NCBI GenBank assembly: GCA_041946965.1
Contig: JBHGBM010000001.1
Location: forward strand, 75,780-139,779
Direction of reading: 5' to 3'
Length of the DNA stretch: 64,000 nt
Origin: JBHGBM01 sp041946965
Lineage (GTDB): Bacteria; Acidobacteriota; Terriglobia; Bryobacterales; Bryobacteraceae
In this document: piece by piece, positions 37,001 to 45,114 of the stretch
Position numbering within the stretch: position 1 is the first letter of the stretch
Layout: the number at the start of each line of letters is the position of its first letter
The notes under the pieces: model-generated
The model's input: only the letters and a program-made list of their open reading frames with translations
Databases searched by the model: none
Told to the model about the DNA's origin: nothing
Translations under genes and position numbers: made by a program

Positions 37001-37256
37001 AGCCCTGGCGCTCCACCTCGATGCGGTACTGCCCGACGGGGAGCACGGGGAAGAGGTAGTCACCCGCCTCGTTCGCCGTCGCGGTGCGGGTTTCGCCGGT
37101 GAGCGTGTTGGTGGCCGTCACGGCCGCGCCCGCGATGCGCGCTCCCGAAGGGTCGCTCACGGCGCCGAGGATTGCCCCGGTTACGCCTTGTGCGAGCGCC
37201 GTCTGGCAGGGAAATGCCAGCACGCACGCCGCGAAAAGGATGCTATGTTTCGACAT
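34059..37256 (-). CDS. Oar-like TonB-dependent outer-membrane receptor (4)
   Basis: 1065 aa, first gene of the unit with the oxidoreductase and ceramidase-like genes. Signal peptide MSKHSILFAACVLAFPCQTALAQ, regulatory domain (about 25-110; ILGAVSDPSGARIAGAAV), plug (about 115-240; VNGSRTRHSTFLLDG and SAEYGRSPGAVINVVT), barrel ending VKYTF. ATG 37256 is favoured by GGAGA 9 bases upstream and by the signal peptide. Its INVVTRSGTNDYHG segment differs from receptors 1 and 5. Ligand unknown; the partners hint at an amide- or sugar-containing lipid or glycan (inference). Confidence 0.9.
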   Translation of the reverse strand: MSKHSILFAACVLAFPCQTALAQGVTGAILGAVSDPSGARIAGAAVTATNTLTGETRTATANEAGDYLFPVLPVGQYRIEVERQGFKKFVREGIALSVNRNARVDAVLEIGEVSQEVKVVGDVPLVDTRTVQVGGLIDSRRINELVLNGRNIYDLVSMLPGVSSATTPSVMDNSGNFLRVNGSRTRHSTFLLDGNFNNDLYRNSGNEAPNPDAVEEFRLLTSNFSAEYGRSPGAVINVVTRSGTNDYHGAVFEFLRNNKLNARNFFQPAVSPLRQNQFGASLGGRIVRDKLFFFTSYQGLRIRSSEFRNVAITPNAAQRRGNLSDQPAARQPLDPTTNRAFPGGIIPADRLDPVAQNILKLVPLPTTSDGRVEALKPRSQSSDQGLGKLDWLWKPGHKLYGSLFLVRGRGFQPFGGASQIPDYSPIDEILNQHNVAANEDWIVSASLLNQFRFGYTRRYSQSTGSMRTSWSDFGSKVTLGADPPRPPQMYITGWWQMGLFSESHMTQESYNFSDTLSWVRGAHSFKAGLWGLYNKFEEVGSWLGPGQIRFNGDITRNGLSDFLMGRAGSFRQNNGNNRFFRNQNWHAFVQDDWKVHPRVTLNLGLRWELNTPYVSVQDEYQTFRWGARSTLIPKAPLGLVFPGDPGVPRGLIDTDLNNFAPRLGVAFDVFGDGKTAVRAGYGFFYGVGFANTMGSDMQGQPFLVDVTVYGTPNLIEPYSQVPGGSPFPYKLDSKNPLFSLPVTASYLNENFSTPYVQHYTLAIEQQLMHNLGVTLAYVGNASRKLIVQRDANEAIYIPGQSTAGNVNARRPYLPGTIAQISETETASNAHYDSLQMTVNKRFSRGFSVMGNYTFGKSIDEISDDKFNPTALALVDSKNRRLDRAASDADIRHILALSYVWELPRLERWGPFGKQVLGGWQWNGGVRILSGSAMTVTSGRDTNVNGNNNDRPDLVGNPLLPTDRPRAERIAKYFDSAAFRTAPTGSPGNAGRSLIYGPGAMNWDCGIFKNFTFLEKHRVQFRAEFFNFPNRVNLGNPNLTLSNQNVGRILGSGGARVVQFGVKYTF

Positions 37257-37385
37257 CGATTTGTCTCCAGTCCCGTCTCGCCGATCATACCCCTCAGGCC
37301 CCACATTTTACCAGCGGCCGCGGCCTGGCCGCATATGGTACTGCTCCCCCTGGACACGGATTTCGGAGGGCGATATCTTTGGGCC

Positions 37386-40190
37386 ATGAAACTCAGCTAC
37401 GCTGGCGTGGCGCTGCTCGCGGCATGGGCGGGCGCCCTGCCGGCCGCGGACGTCGTCACGTTCGGCGCCACCGGCTATACCAGTTACGGGGATTGGGCGG
37501 CGGAGGCCAGTATGTCTCCCACGGCGTGGACCGGCGGAGATACAGTCGCGGTGACCGCCCGGCTCACCGTGGCGGAACAACACCTCAAGAATTTCGCCAA
37601 CGACAAGATCATTGTGGACGGTTTCGCGCTGCTGGTCACGGCCGAGCGCACTTTCGACTCGACCGGCTGGATCCGGTTTGCGAGCGACGACCGGCTCTCG
37701 ACGCTGCTGACGCCTTCGGGCCTGCCGATTGAAGGCGGCACGCAGGGCGCCGTCACCACGCGGTTCGGTTACGCGTTCCGCTCGCCTTACGACGAACTGG
37801 TGAAGGTTCCGCTCAGCGCGGCGCGCACCGCGAACGGCTTTATCGAAGCCACCTTTAAAGCGCAGGCGAAGCTGCCAGCGGATCTGCCGCCCGGCATCTA
37901 CCGGCTGCGGCTGGACTACGGGGTCACGGTGGGTACGCGCTACTACAGCCTTCAGGCGCGCACCTTCGCCGCGCGGCAAAGTTCCGTGATGAGCCGCGTG
38001 GTCGAATCGCACCACTTCTCGCCGCCGGTTCCGGTGAGCGGCTACGATGCGTCGGGCAGGTACGTTCACGGAACCACGATCGCGCCGCGCCTGCCGTTCG
38101 TGCTGCTGTACGGGTACAACTCCAACGGGTACCGCGGAGTGATCGCGGAGGAAGATAAGCACCGCTTCAATATCGCCAGCCGCAACCTGATTCAGGACGA
38201 CGTGATTCTGCCGCGTTACAACACGGCGGGAACCGCCGTGAGTTACTCGCTCGAGCCGCAATTCCCGACGGACACGCTCGAGGTGCGGAACAACATCCCG
38301 TGGGATTACACGCAGGGCGCGCTCACGGTTTCCATCACCGACCCGGCCGGAAAGACGGCCGAGCTGGGTACGTTCCGCTACGTGGGCAATTCGGGACAGT
38401 GGCCCACCACGCGGAACCCGGCGCTGACCTCTTGGCGGCCGCCCGCCTACGGCCAGTATACGGTGAAGATGCACGGCTGGATCGCGGACATCTGGGGCAA
38501 CATGTACCAGGGCGGCGGCACATACCGTTTCTGGATCGCGAATCGCATGACGATGGCGACGGCCACCTTCCAGGGCCAGTCGTATCCGGTGGGGGCGCGG
38601 TACGGGCGCGACATCGGATTCGCTCCGGCGGTGCCGGCCGAGGTGTGCGTGGATGCCAGGCTGTTCGTGAATTCCGACGCCGGCGACGTGCGCGCGGACC
38701 GCTGGTGCGGCAAGGCGTCGCCGGGCGGCATCTACGGGTCGGCGCAGGGCTCGAAGGGATTCGCGCTGGATGCTCCGGGCGAGTACCTCGCGCACGTGCT
38801 GGCCACCTATACCGACGCGAAGGGGCACCTGTGGGTGTGCAGCATGCGGCATGCGGGCGTGGTGTATCCGGAATCGAGCCCGATCGTCGCGCGGGGGAAG
38901 AAGTTCGCCGTCGGCGGCAAGTACGTGGAGCGCGGCGAGACGCGCTTTGAAGGCTACTACGACATGACGGCGCAGATCGGCTCGCTGGTGCACTTCAACT
39001 ACCCCTACAAGCCGGGCGACGTTCTGCTGATCGCCAGCGAGGCGCAGTCGGCCAACAAGATCATCCCGGTGATGATTTACGAGCCCAAGGACAATCCGCC
39101 CGCGCAGTGGGACACGCGCCTGAACGGCATCAGCGCCACGAACCTGCGCATCACGACATCGAACGGCTACTCGCCGCACCAGTACCCGGAGTTCATCACC
39201 GATTGGGCTTACTTTTACGCTTCGGGGCCGCGGCCGGGGTTCATGTCGCGCTTCCTGGTGGGCGAGGACGGCATCTTCGCGCCATACTGGCACGTGAGCC
39301 CGAACTCGTTCGGCGGGCAGTTCGGCGCGTCATCGAACGGCGATATGCCCGGCGACATTTACCGGTTGCTGGGCGGCGTGGTGCTGCGGCGCAAGGGCGA
39401 AGCGCCGGCGTATGCGGGATACCTGGCGAGCGCGTTCATTCTGCCGCCGGGCTCGCACAACAACCGCGTGATCGCGCCGGGCGACGAAGAGCTGTTGGGG
39501 CCGACCGGCGAGTACGCGCGGTTCTACCTGGTGGGCACCCGTCCGGGCATGGTGTACGAGACCGGAGCGCCGTTCGGCCCCGCAGTGCAGATCGATCCGA
39601 TTTTGCCGTGCTCGCTGAGATTCACGCTGCGCTACCCGGGCGGGCGCGAGGTGGTCGCGACGGGCAAGGGCGACGGAACCGGGTCGTGGGCGGGCACGCG
39701 ATGGACGCTCGATGAACCGGGCATCTATCGCTACACGCTGGAGGCGGACTGGGAAGGCTACCGCGGGATCATGCCGGGGCTGCCGCGCCAGGGCGGCGAA
39801 ATGTACGTGATCGAGCGCGAGAAGCCCGCCGGAGCGCCGGAAATCCAGTTGAATCTCCCCATGGAATCGACTTTCGACCCGGCGGCGGGCGTGAGGATCA
39901 CGGGAACCTCGACCGCGGAGACCGTGTATTTCGCCGCGGTGATCCCGGGGGCGGTGATCGACCAGGGGTACCTGCCCGTGACGAACGGAAAATTCGAATA
40001 CTATTTCGATCCGAAACGTGTGAATCAGAGCACGCCGTCGTACGACGTGGAGTACCGCGTGAGCGGGAGAGCGGAGCTGGGCGATATCGTCCATCTCACG
40101 TTCTTTTCCAAGGAACGCGGCGCCGCGGGCCCGTCCCACTCCTTCGCGCGGGTGGTTCTGCGCGGCAATCGGGTGGTGTTCACGCGCTGA
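37386..40190 (+). CDS. Large exported protein of unknown family
   Basis: 934 aa with signal peptide MKLSYAGVALLAAWAGALPA. I recognise no named family. The composition is that of a beta-rich extracellular protein: many Tyr, Gly and Thr, short loops, and Ig-like strand patterns throughout. Recurrent elements include PAYGQYTVKMHGW, APGEYLAHVLATY and EPGIYRYTLEADW (about residues 365, 470 and 785), each a 'G-x-Y-x-h-x-h' strand ending, suggesting several related Ig/FnIII-like modules. Few cysteines. It is divergent from Oar receptor 4 across 129 bases. A surface binding or scaffold role is possible, and no catalytic motif was found. Confidence 0.75.
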   Translation: MKLSYAGVALLAAWAGALPAADVVTFGATGYTSYGDWAAEASMSPTAWTGGDTVAVTARLTVAEQHLKNFANDKIIVDGFALLVTAERTFDSTGWIRFASDDRLSTLLTPSGLPIEGGTQGAVTTRFGYAFRSPYDELVKVPLSAARTANGFIEATFKAQAKLPADLPPGIYRLRLDYGVTVGTRYYSLQARTFAARQSSVMSRVVESHHFSPPVPVSGYDASGRYVHGTTIAPRLPFVLLYGYNSNGYRGVIAEEDKHRFNIASRNLIQDDVILPRYNTAGTAVSYSLEPQFPTDTLEVRNNIPWDYTQGALTVSITDPAGKTAELGTFRYVGNSGQWPTTRNPALTSWRPPAYGQYTVKMHGWIADIWGNMYQGGGTYRFWIANRMTMATATFQGQSYPVGARYGRDIGFAPAVPAEVCVDARLFVNSDAGDVRADRWCGKASPGGIYGSAQGSKGFALDAPGEYLAHVLATYTDAKGHLWVCSMRHAGVVYPESSPIVARGKKFAVGGKYVERGETRFEGYYDMTAQIGSLVHFNYPYKPGDVLLIASEAQSANKIIPVMIYEPKDNPPAQWDTRLNGISATNLRITTSNGYSPHQYPEFITDWAYFYASGPRPGFMSRFLVGEDGIFAPYWHVSPNSFGGQFGASSNGDMPGDIYRLLGGVVLRRKGEAPAYAGYLASAFILPPGSHNNRVIAPGDEELLGPTGEYARFYLVGTRPGMVYETGAPFGPAVQIDPILPCSLRFTLRYPGGREVVATGKGDGTGSWAGTRWTLDEPGIYRYTLEADWEGYRGIMPGLPRQGGEMYVIEREKPAGAPEIQLNLPMESTFDPAAGVRITGTSTAETVYFAAVIPGAVIDQGYLPVTNGKFEYYFDPKRVNQSTPSYDVEYRVSGRAELGDIVHLTFFSKERGAAGPSHSFARVVLRGNRVVFTR

Positions 40191-40217
40191 GTTGAGGCCC
40201 GCGGCCCGCGTCCGTAC

Positions 40218-43200
40218 TCAGAAAAGAATGCGCAGACCGAGCTGTATGGTGCGCGGATCGGTGGCGTCCGCGATGCTCCCGAACGACGAAGATCCCAGCG
40301 AATGGTTCGGCGGCGCGAAGTCCGGATGGTTGAAGGCGTTGAACAGCTCGCCGCGGAACTGCACGTAGCGCGACTCGGCGAACGTGAAGTTCTTGTTGAG
40401 CGAGAGGTCGAAGCCCGCGCGGCCGTCGGCGCGCACGATACCGCGTCCGGCGTTGCCGAAGGCAAGCGCCGGCGGGGCCACAAAGGCGGACGTGTCAAAC
40501 CAGCGCTCCAGCGTCCGCTCGCCCTTGGGCAGGTTTGGATTACGCAGCACATTGGCGCGGTTTGCGCCCGCCGAGAAGACGTTGGTGGCGTTGGTCTGCG
40601 TGGTTACGGTGAACGGCCCTCCGGACTGCATGGTGATGATGGAACCTAACGTCCAGCCGCCCAGCACCTGCGCGGCGATGCCGTTGTTCAGCCACTTGCG
40701 GCCCTTGCCCCACGGCAGGTCGTAGACCGAACTCCAGGCGAAGCGGTGGATGATGTCCAGCGCGTCGGGACCCTTGTCGAGCTTGCGGTTGTAGGCGTCC
40801 ATGTACTGCTGGTTATCGCCGAAATCGCCGCCGTTGGAGCTGCTGCAATCGCCGATGGTGCGGGCGAAGGTGTAGGTGGCGAGGAAACTCAGGCCCTGGC
40901 TGAGGCGTTTTTCCACGCGCGCCATACCGGAGTGGTAGTTGTTCATGCCGATGGTGGGGGAGAGCACGTTGACGTTGTTGAACTGCGGGAACGGGCGGCG
41001 AGACTGCGCGTTGCCGGAGGCCATCAGCTCCGGCCTCACCTGGTTCAGGGTGAGATTGGGGCTGGGCACCTTGCGGCTGAGGTTCGCCACGTAAGCGGCT
41101 TCCACCACGACGCTGCCGGGAAGCTGCCGCTGGACTGTCAGGTTGTACTGATGGGAGTAAGTGGTGGCACGGTCGCGCTGGTAGAAGTCGACGTTGGTGC
41201 GCACCTTTTCCCCGACTTTCACGGCGCCATACTTGTCGTCGCGCGTTTCGCCGGAGAGGGTCACGCCCTGCACGCCGTTGCGCAGCAGCAGCGCCGGGGT
41301 CACACCGTTATCGGGCGAGGAGAGCGAGCCGGACTTTTCGAAGCCGCCGGTGGCGTTGTTCACACCGATGTCGGGTCCGCCGAAGAAGATGCCATAGCCG
41401 CCGCGGACCACCCACGCGCCGGTGGGCTGCCAGGCGAAGCCGAAACGCGGTCCGAAGTTGTTCCAATCGGCGTTATAGGGATTGCGCGGCCACCCGTTCT
41501 GGCCCACGAACTTGACGATGCCGGGCGTTCCCGAGACGGGGTTGATGCCGAACGGATCGAAGGAGTTCATGCGGTCATTGCGGTCCATGATGGGCGTGTC
41601 CGTCTCCCAGCGCACGCCGAGATTGAGGGTGAAGGTGCGGGTGATCTTCCAATCGTCCTGCACGAAGCCCGCGAGGTAAAAATTGTAGCGGTCCAGCGGC
41701 TCGGTTTCGCGCATGGAGAAGGAATCCGCGAAGCCCGAGAGGAAGCTGGCAAAGGCGTACCCGGTGGAGTTGTTGCCCGGAAGCGCGGTACCGGTGGTGG
41801 CGAAGCCGTAGTTGCCCGTGATGCTGGGGCGGTTGATGTCCATGTTGAGGCTCTGGCGCACCTCGCCGCCGAATTTCACCTGGTGCTTGTCGCGGACCCA
41901 GGTCCAGTTGTTGATGAACTGGTGCTGGCGAATGGGGAACTGCTTGCGTTCCTGGCTGGCGCCGATGCCGGCGATGCCCGCCACGCTGATGGCGGGGAAC
42001 GCTCCTCCGGGCACGCCTTTCAGTCCGGTCTTCTCGATCACGTCGCTGCCCAGGCCGGCGCTGTTGGCGTAGAACTTGCGGTTGGTGTAGCTGTAGCGCA
42101 CGTCGGAAATCAGGTTGGGCGTGAGGGTGTGAGTGTCGGAGATCAGGTAGGAGGTCTGCCAGCGGATGATGGGTCCGAAGGGGTTCGTGGTATCGGCTTC
42201 CTTGTAGGGCAGCACACTGGTCCAGCGGTAGGGATCGCTATTGTAGACGAAGCGGAAGTAGAGGCGGTTCTTGTCGCTGAGCGCATGGTCCACGCGGCTG
42301 GTGACGTTATCGCGGCGGAAGATCTGGGAACGGTTGCCGGAGAAGTTCTGGCCTCCGGTGGCGGTTCCCGCGCGGTTGGGCAGCGGCCAATACTTCAGGA
42401 ACGCCTGCGCCACGGGGTCGATCTTGTTGGCCGGGATCACGTTGCCGGGAAACGGGTCGCGAAGCGCGGTGTTGCCCGACATGCGCGTAGTGGAGGGGTC
42501 GTAGATAGGGATCATGCGGCCGCGGGAATCGACGGTTTCGGAGAAATCGCCGGCGCGCTGGCGCGCGGTGGGCACGGTGAGGATCTGGGTGGAGCCGTCG
42601 CTGCGGCGGGTGCCCTCGTAGCCCGCGAAGAAGTGCGTGCGGTTGTGGATGATGGGCCCGCCGAGCGTGCCGCCGAAGAGGTTGTAACGCAGCGGAGCCT
42701 TGAGCTTGCGCGTGCCGTCGGTGGGGGCGAAGAAGCCGGGGGCGTCCATGGCGTCGTTGCGGAAGAATTCGAACGCAGAACCGTGGAAGTTGTTGCTGCC
42801 GGACTTGGTGGTGCTGACCAGGATGCCAGCGGCCGAGCCGCCGTACTCGGCGGCGTAGGCGTTCTGCACGACCTTGAACTCCTGCACGACCTCGACGGGA
42901 GGGTCGATATCCACCTGGGCCGAGGCGATGCGCAGGTTCTGGATGTTGCCGCCGTCGAGCATGTACATGCTCTGGTAGGCGCGCCCGCCGGCCACGCTGA
43001 AGATGGGCTTGGCGTTGTTCGAGTAATTGATGAAGACCACGTTGCCCGCGAGGCGGACGAGCTCGAGGGCGCGGCGGCCCGCGAGCGGCATCTCCGCCAC
43101 GGCGCGGCTGTCAACGAACTGGCCGATGGTGGAAGACGACGATTCCAGCAGCGGCGCCTCCGCCGTGACGCTCACGGTTTCGGTGATGTTGCCGAGCTCG

Positions 43201-43514
43201 AGCGCGAGGTCGAGGCCGAGCACTTCCGCCGTGGCCACCTCGATGCCTTTGCGTTCGTAGGTCTTGAAGCCGGTTGCGGTGGCGGTGATCGTGTACCGCC
43301 CGGGCTGGAGGAACGGCAGCACGTAGATGCCGGCCTCGTTGGAGTGGGCGCGGGTGGCGACGCCCGTAGCCTCATTGGTGGCCACCACTTCTACCCCGGG
43401 AATCACGGCCGAGCCGGGGTCGAGAACTCTTCCGCTGATGCGGCCCTGAGCGGTTTGGCCGAACGCGTAAGAGCAGAACAGAATGAGTGCGCAAATGGTG
43501 TTGCGCAATGGCAT
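40218..43514 (-). CDS. Oar-like TonB-dependent outer-membrane receptor (5)
   Basis: 1098 aa. Signal peptide MPLRNTICALILFCSYAFGQ, regulatory domain (about 23-108; ISGRVLDPGSAVIPGVEV), plug with YMLDGGNIQNLR and EYGGSAAGILVSTTKSG, barrel ending LRILF. It is the closest relative in the window of receptor 1, sharing the LDGGN segment, the DxDPPxE motif and the FFAPTDG loop. GGAGGT lies 7 bases before ATG 43514; the longer frame to 43610 is the sulfatase-gene antisense. It follows sulfatase 3 by 25 bases on the same strand, so a sulfated ligand is a reasonable inference. Confidence 0.9.
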   Translation of the reverse strand: MPLRNTICALILFCSYAFGQTAQGRISGRVLDPGSAVIPGVEVVATNEATGVATRAHSNEAGIYVLPFLQPGRYTITATATGFKTYERKGIEVATAEVLGLDLALELGNITETVSVTAEAPLLESSSSTIGQFVDSRAVAEMPLAGRRALELVRLAGNVVFINYSNNAKPIFSVAGGRAYQSMYMLDGGNIQNLRIASAQVDIDPPVEVVQEFKVVQNAYAAEYGGSAAGILVSTTKSGSNNFHGSAFEFFRNDAMDAPGFFAPTDGTRKLKAPLRYNLFGGTLGGPIIHNRTHFFAGYEGTRRSDGSTQILTVPTARQRAGDFSETVDSRGRMIPIYDPSTTRMSGNTALRDPFPGNVIPANKIDPVAQAFLKYWPLPNRAGTATGGQNFSGNRSQIFRRDNVTSRVDHALSDKNRLYFRFVYNSDPYRWTSVLPYKEADTTNPFGPIIRWQTSYLISDTHTLTPNLISDVRYSYTNRKFYANSAGLGSDVIEKTGLKGVPGGAFPAISVAGIAGIGASQERKQFPIRQHQFINNWTWVRDKHQVKFGGEVRQSLNMDINRPSITGNYGFATTGTALPGNNSTGYAFASFLSGFADSFSMRETEPLDRYNFYLAGFVQDDWKITRTFTLNLGVRWETDTPIMDRNDRMNSFDPFGINPVSGTPGIVKFVGQNGWPRNPYNADWNNFGPRFGFAWQPTGAWVVRGGYGIFFGGPDIGVNNATGGFEKSGSLSSPDNGVTPALLLRNGVQGVTLSGETRDDKYGAVKVGEKVRTNVDFYQRDRATTYSHQYNLTVQRQLPGSVVVEAAYVANLSRKVPSPNLTLNQVRPELMASGNAQSRRPFPQFNNVNVLSPTIGMNNYHSGMARVEKRLSQGLSFLATYTFARTIGDCSSSNGGDFGDNQQYMDAYNRKLDKGPDALDIIHRFAWSSVYDLPWGKGRKWLNNGIAAQVLGGWTLGSIITMQSGGPFTVTTQTNATNVFSAGANRANVLRNPNLPKGERTLERWFDTSAFVAPPALAFGNAGRGIVRADGRAGFDLSLNKNFTFAESRYVQFRGELFNAFNHPDFAPPNHSLGSSSFGSIADATDPRTIQLGLRILF

Positions 43515-43539
43515 AGAAACACCTCCGGAGAACGGGCGC

Positions 43540-45051
43540 TCAGCCCGTGCGTTTTCGATAATGCCGGTTGGTAAGAATGCGCGCCTGGGCGGGACCCAGG
43601 CGGCCGACAATTTCCTCGTAGAACTCGTCCGGCTTCATGGTCCGCACCATGTTGTCGAGGACGCGTTCCTGCTCGGCGAAGGCGCGTTCGGTGACGGCGT
43701 CCGGATCGAGCTGAGAGGTCAGGATCCCGTGCAGCTCTTTCCGCACATCCTGGGCTTTGCCTGCAAGGTTGTGAAATTCGCCGGGGTCGTCCTTGAGGTT
43801 GAAAAGCAGCGGATCGTCGCCGGTGAAGTAGATGTATTTCCAGTCGCCCTTGCGAATCATGAACGAGCCGGTGCAGTTGCCTTCCGAGTGCGACTCGCTG
43901 AAGGCGAATCCCGGGTGCGCGGCGGCGCCGTTGGCCAGCGAGCGCCCTCGCAGGTTGGCGTTGCGCGGCGCGGCGCCGGCGATATCGAGGATGGTGGCCA
44001 CCATGTCCACGTGCGATACCGGGGTGTCCACGATCCTGCCTTTCGGCAGCCCGGGACCGGCCATGATCAGGGGCACGCGCGCGGCGTTTTCGAGCAGCAC
44101 GTTCTTGAGCCACAGGCCGTGTTCACCGAGCATCTCGCCGTGGTCGCTGGTGTAGATGAACAGGGTGTTGTCCATCTGGCCGGCCTTCTCGATTTCGTCC
44201 AGCACCCATCCGACGTAGCCGTCGAGCTCGCTGATCATGCCGAAGTAGGCGGCGCGGGCGCGGCGGACGCGGTCGTGCGCGATGGGGACTTGCAGACCCT
44301 TGAAGTTCGCCAGGATCTGGAACATGGTGTGGCGCCTCTCGAGATAACCCTCGGGGATCTCGGGCAGCGGCATCTTATCCGGCGGGTAGACTTCCAGGTA
44401 CTTCTTCTGCGCGACGAACTTGGGATGCGGCATGTGCATCCCCATATAGGCGGCCCAGGGCTTGGCGGAGCCCTTCTGCGATCGGATAAACTCGATGCCG
44501 CGCCTGGCGAGCTCACCGTCGCTGTCGATTTCGCGGTCCTCCCACCTGCCGTTCACGTTGCCGCGCTCGTTGACGCGATAGGCGACCGGCGAGCGGAACA
44601 GTGAAGTGATATCCGGACTTCCGGAGTGGCCGTGGCTGGTCCTGACTTCCGTGAAACCGTAGTCGGCGCCCTTGGTGAGGTCGAGCTTGCCGCTGGCCCA
44701 GCAGTTGTAACCGGAGTCGCGCAGGTAGTTGCCCCAGCTCGGCACCTTGCCCATGACCGTGCTGTTGCAGAAGGAGTTGACGTCGGAGGCGTACCTGCCG
44801 GACATCATGCTGGCGCGTCCGGGGACGCACACGGGATTGCCGGAGTAGGTATTGCGGAAGACCACGCCCATGCGTGCGAGGCGGTCGAGATTCGGCGTAC
44901 GGATGAGCGGATGGCCCGCGGCGGCCAGGACGCGGCCGCTATGCTGATCCGAGCAGATAAAGACGATATTGGGCTGCCTGCGCGCGGCAGGCTGCGCGAT
45001 AGTGGAGCCGGCCAGACCGGCCAGGCTGGTGTTGAACTCCCTGCGAGTCAT
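43540..45051 (-). CDS. Sulfatase, twin-arginine leader (3)
   Basis: 503 aa. Leader MTRREFNTSLAGLAGS resembles a Tat signal; the core begins PNIVFICSDQHSGR. The formylglycine motif is C75-V-P-G-R, keeping the required Cys, Pro and Arg but with Val and Gly in the variable positions. YTSDHGEMLGEHG and the C-terminal LFNLKDDPGEFHNL are typical. It is the first gene of a pair with Oar receptor 5. It diverges, across 63 bases, from a 4Fe-4S protein gene. Anaerobic-type sulfatase maturation by that iron-sulfur protein is not implied, since that protein lacks a radical-SAM motif. Confidence 0.92.
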   Translation of the reverse strand: MTRREFNTSLAGLAGSTIAQPAARRQPNIVFICSDQHSGRVLAAAGHPLIRTPNLDRLARMGVVFRNTYSGNPVCVPGRASMMSGRYASDVNSFCNSTVMGKVPSWGNYLRDSGYNCWASGKLDLTKGADYGFTEVRTSHGHSGSPDITSLFRSPVAYRVNERGNVNGRWEDREIDSDGELARRGIEFIRSQKGSAKPWAAYMGMHMPHPKFVAQKKYLEVYPPDKMPLPEIPEGYLERRHTMFQILANFKGLQVPIAHDRVRRARAAYFGMISELDGYVGWVLDEIEKAGQMDNTLFIYTSDHGEMLGEHGLWLKNVLLENAARVPLIMAGPGLPKGRIVDTPVSHVDMVATILDIAGAAPRNANLRGRSLANGAAAHPGFAFSESHSEGNCTGSFMIRKGDWKYIYFTGDDPLLFNLKDDPGEFHNLAGKAQDVRKELHGILTSQLDPDAVTERAFAEQERVLDNMVRTMKPDEFYEEIVGRLGPAQARILTNRHYRKRTG

Positions 45052-45088
45052 TGAATCCGATCATATCGCAGTGCGCGGGGCGATGAAG

Positions 45089-45094
45089 TATAGT
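45089..45094 (+). promoter_or_regulatory. Possible -10 element upstream of the 4Fe-4S protein gene
   Basis: TATAGT is 20 bases before the ATG at 45115 and just ahead of the AGGAGG ribosome site. The expected -35 position reads TCGCAG, a poor match, so the site is tentative. Confidence 0.3.
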
Positions 45095-45114
45095 AGTTCC
45101 GCAGGAGGCGCCCC

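Noticed and set aside
36066..37385. N-terminal extension of the 934-residue protein
   Set aside because: The extension is antisense to receptor 4, and the ATG at 37386 is followed directly by a signal peptide.
37308..39293. 661-codon minus-strand frame under the 934-residue unknown protein
   Set aside because: Arg/His-rich shadow composition; the plus-strand product has a signal peptide and protein-like strand patterns.
40746..43574. 942-codon plus-strand frame antisense to receptor 5
   Set aside because: Same GC-driven antisense effect; no ribosome site, no recognisable motifs.
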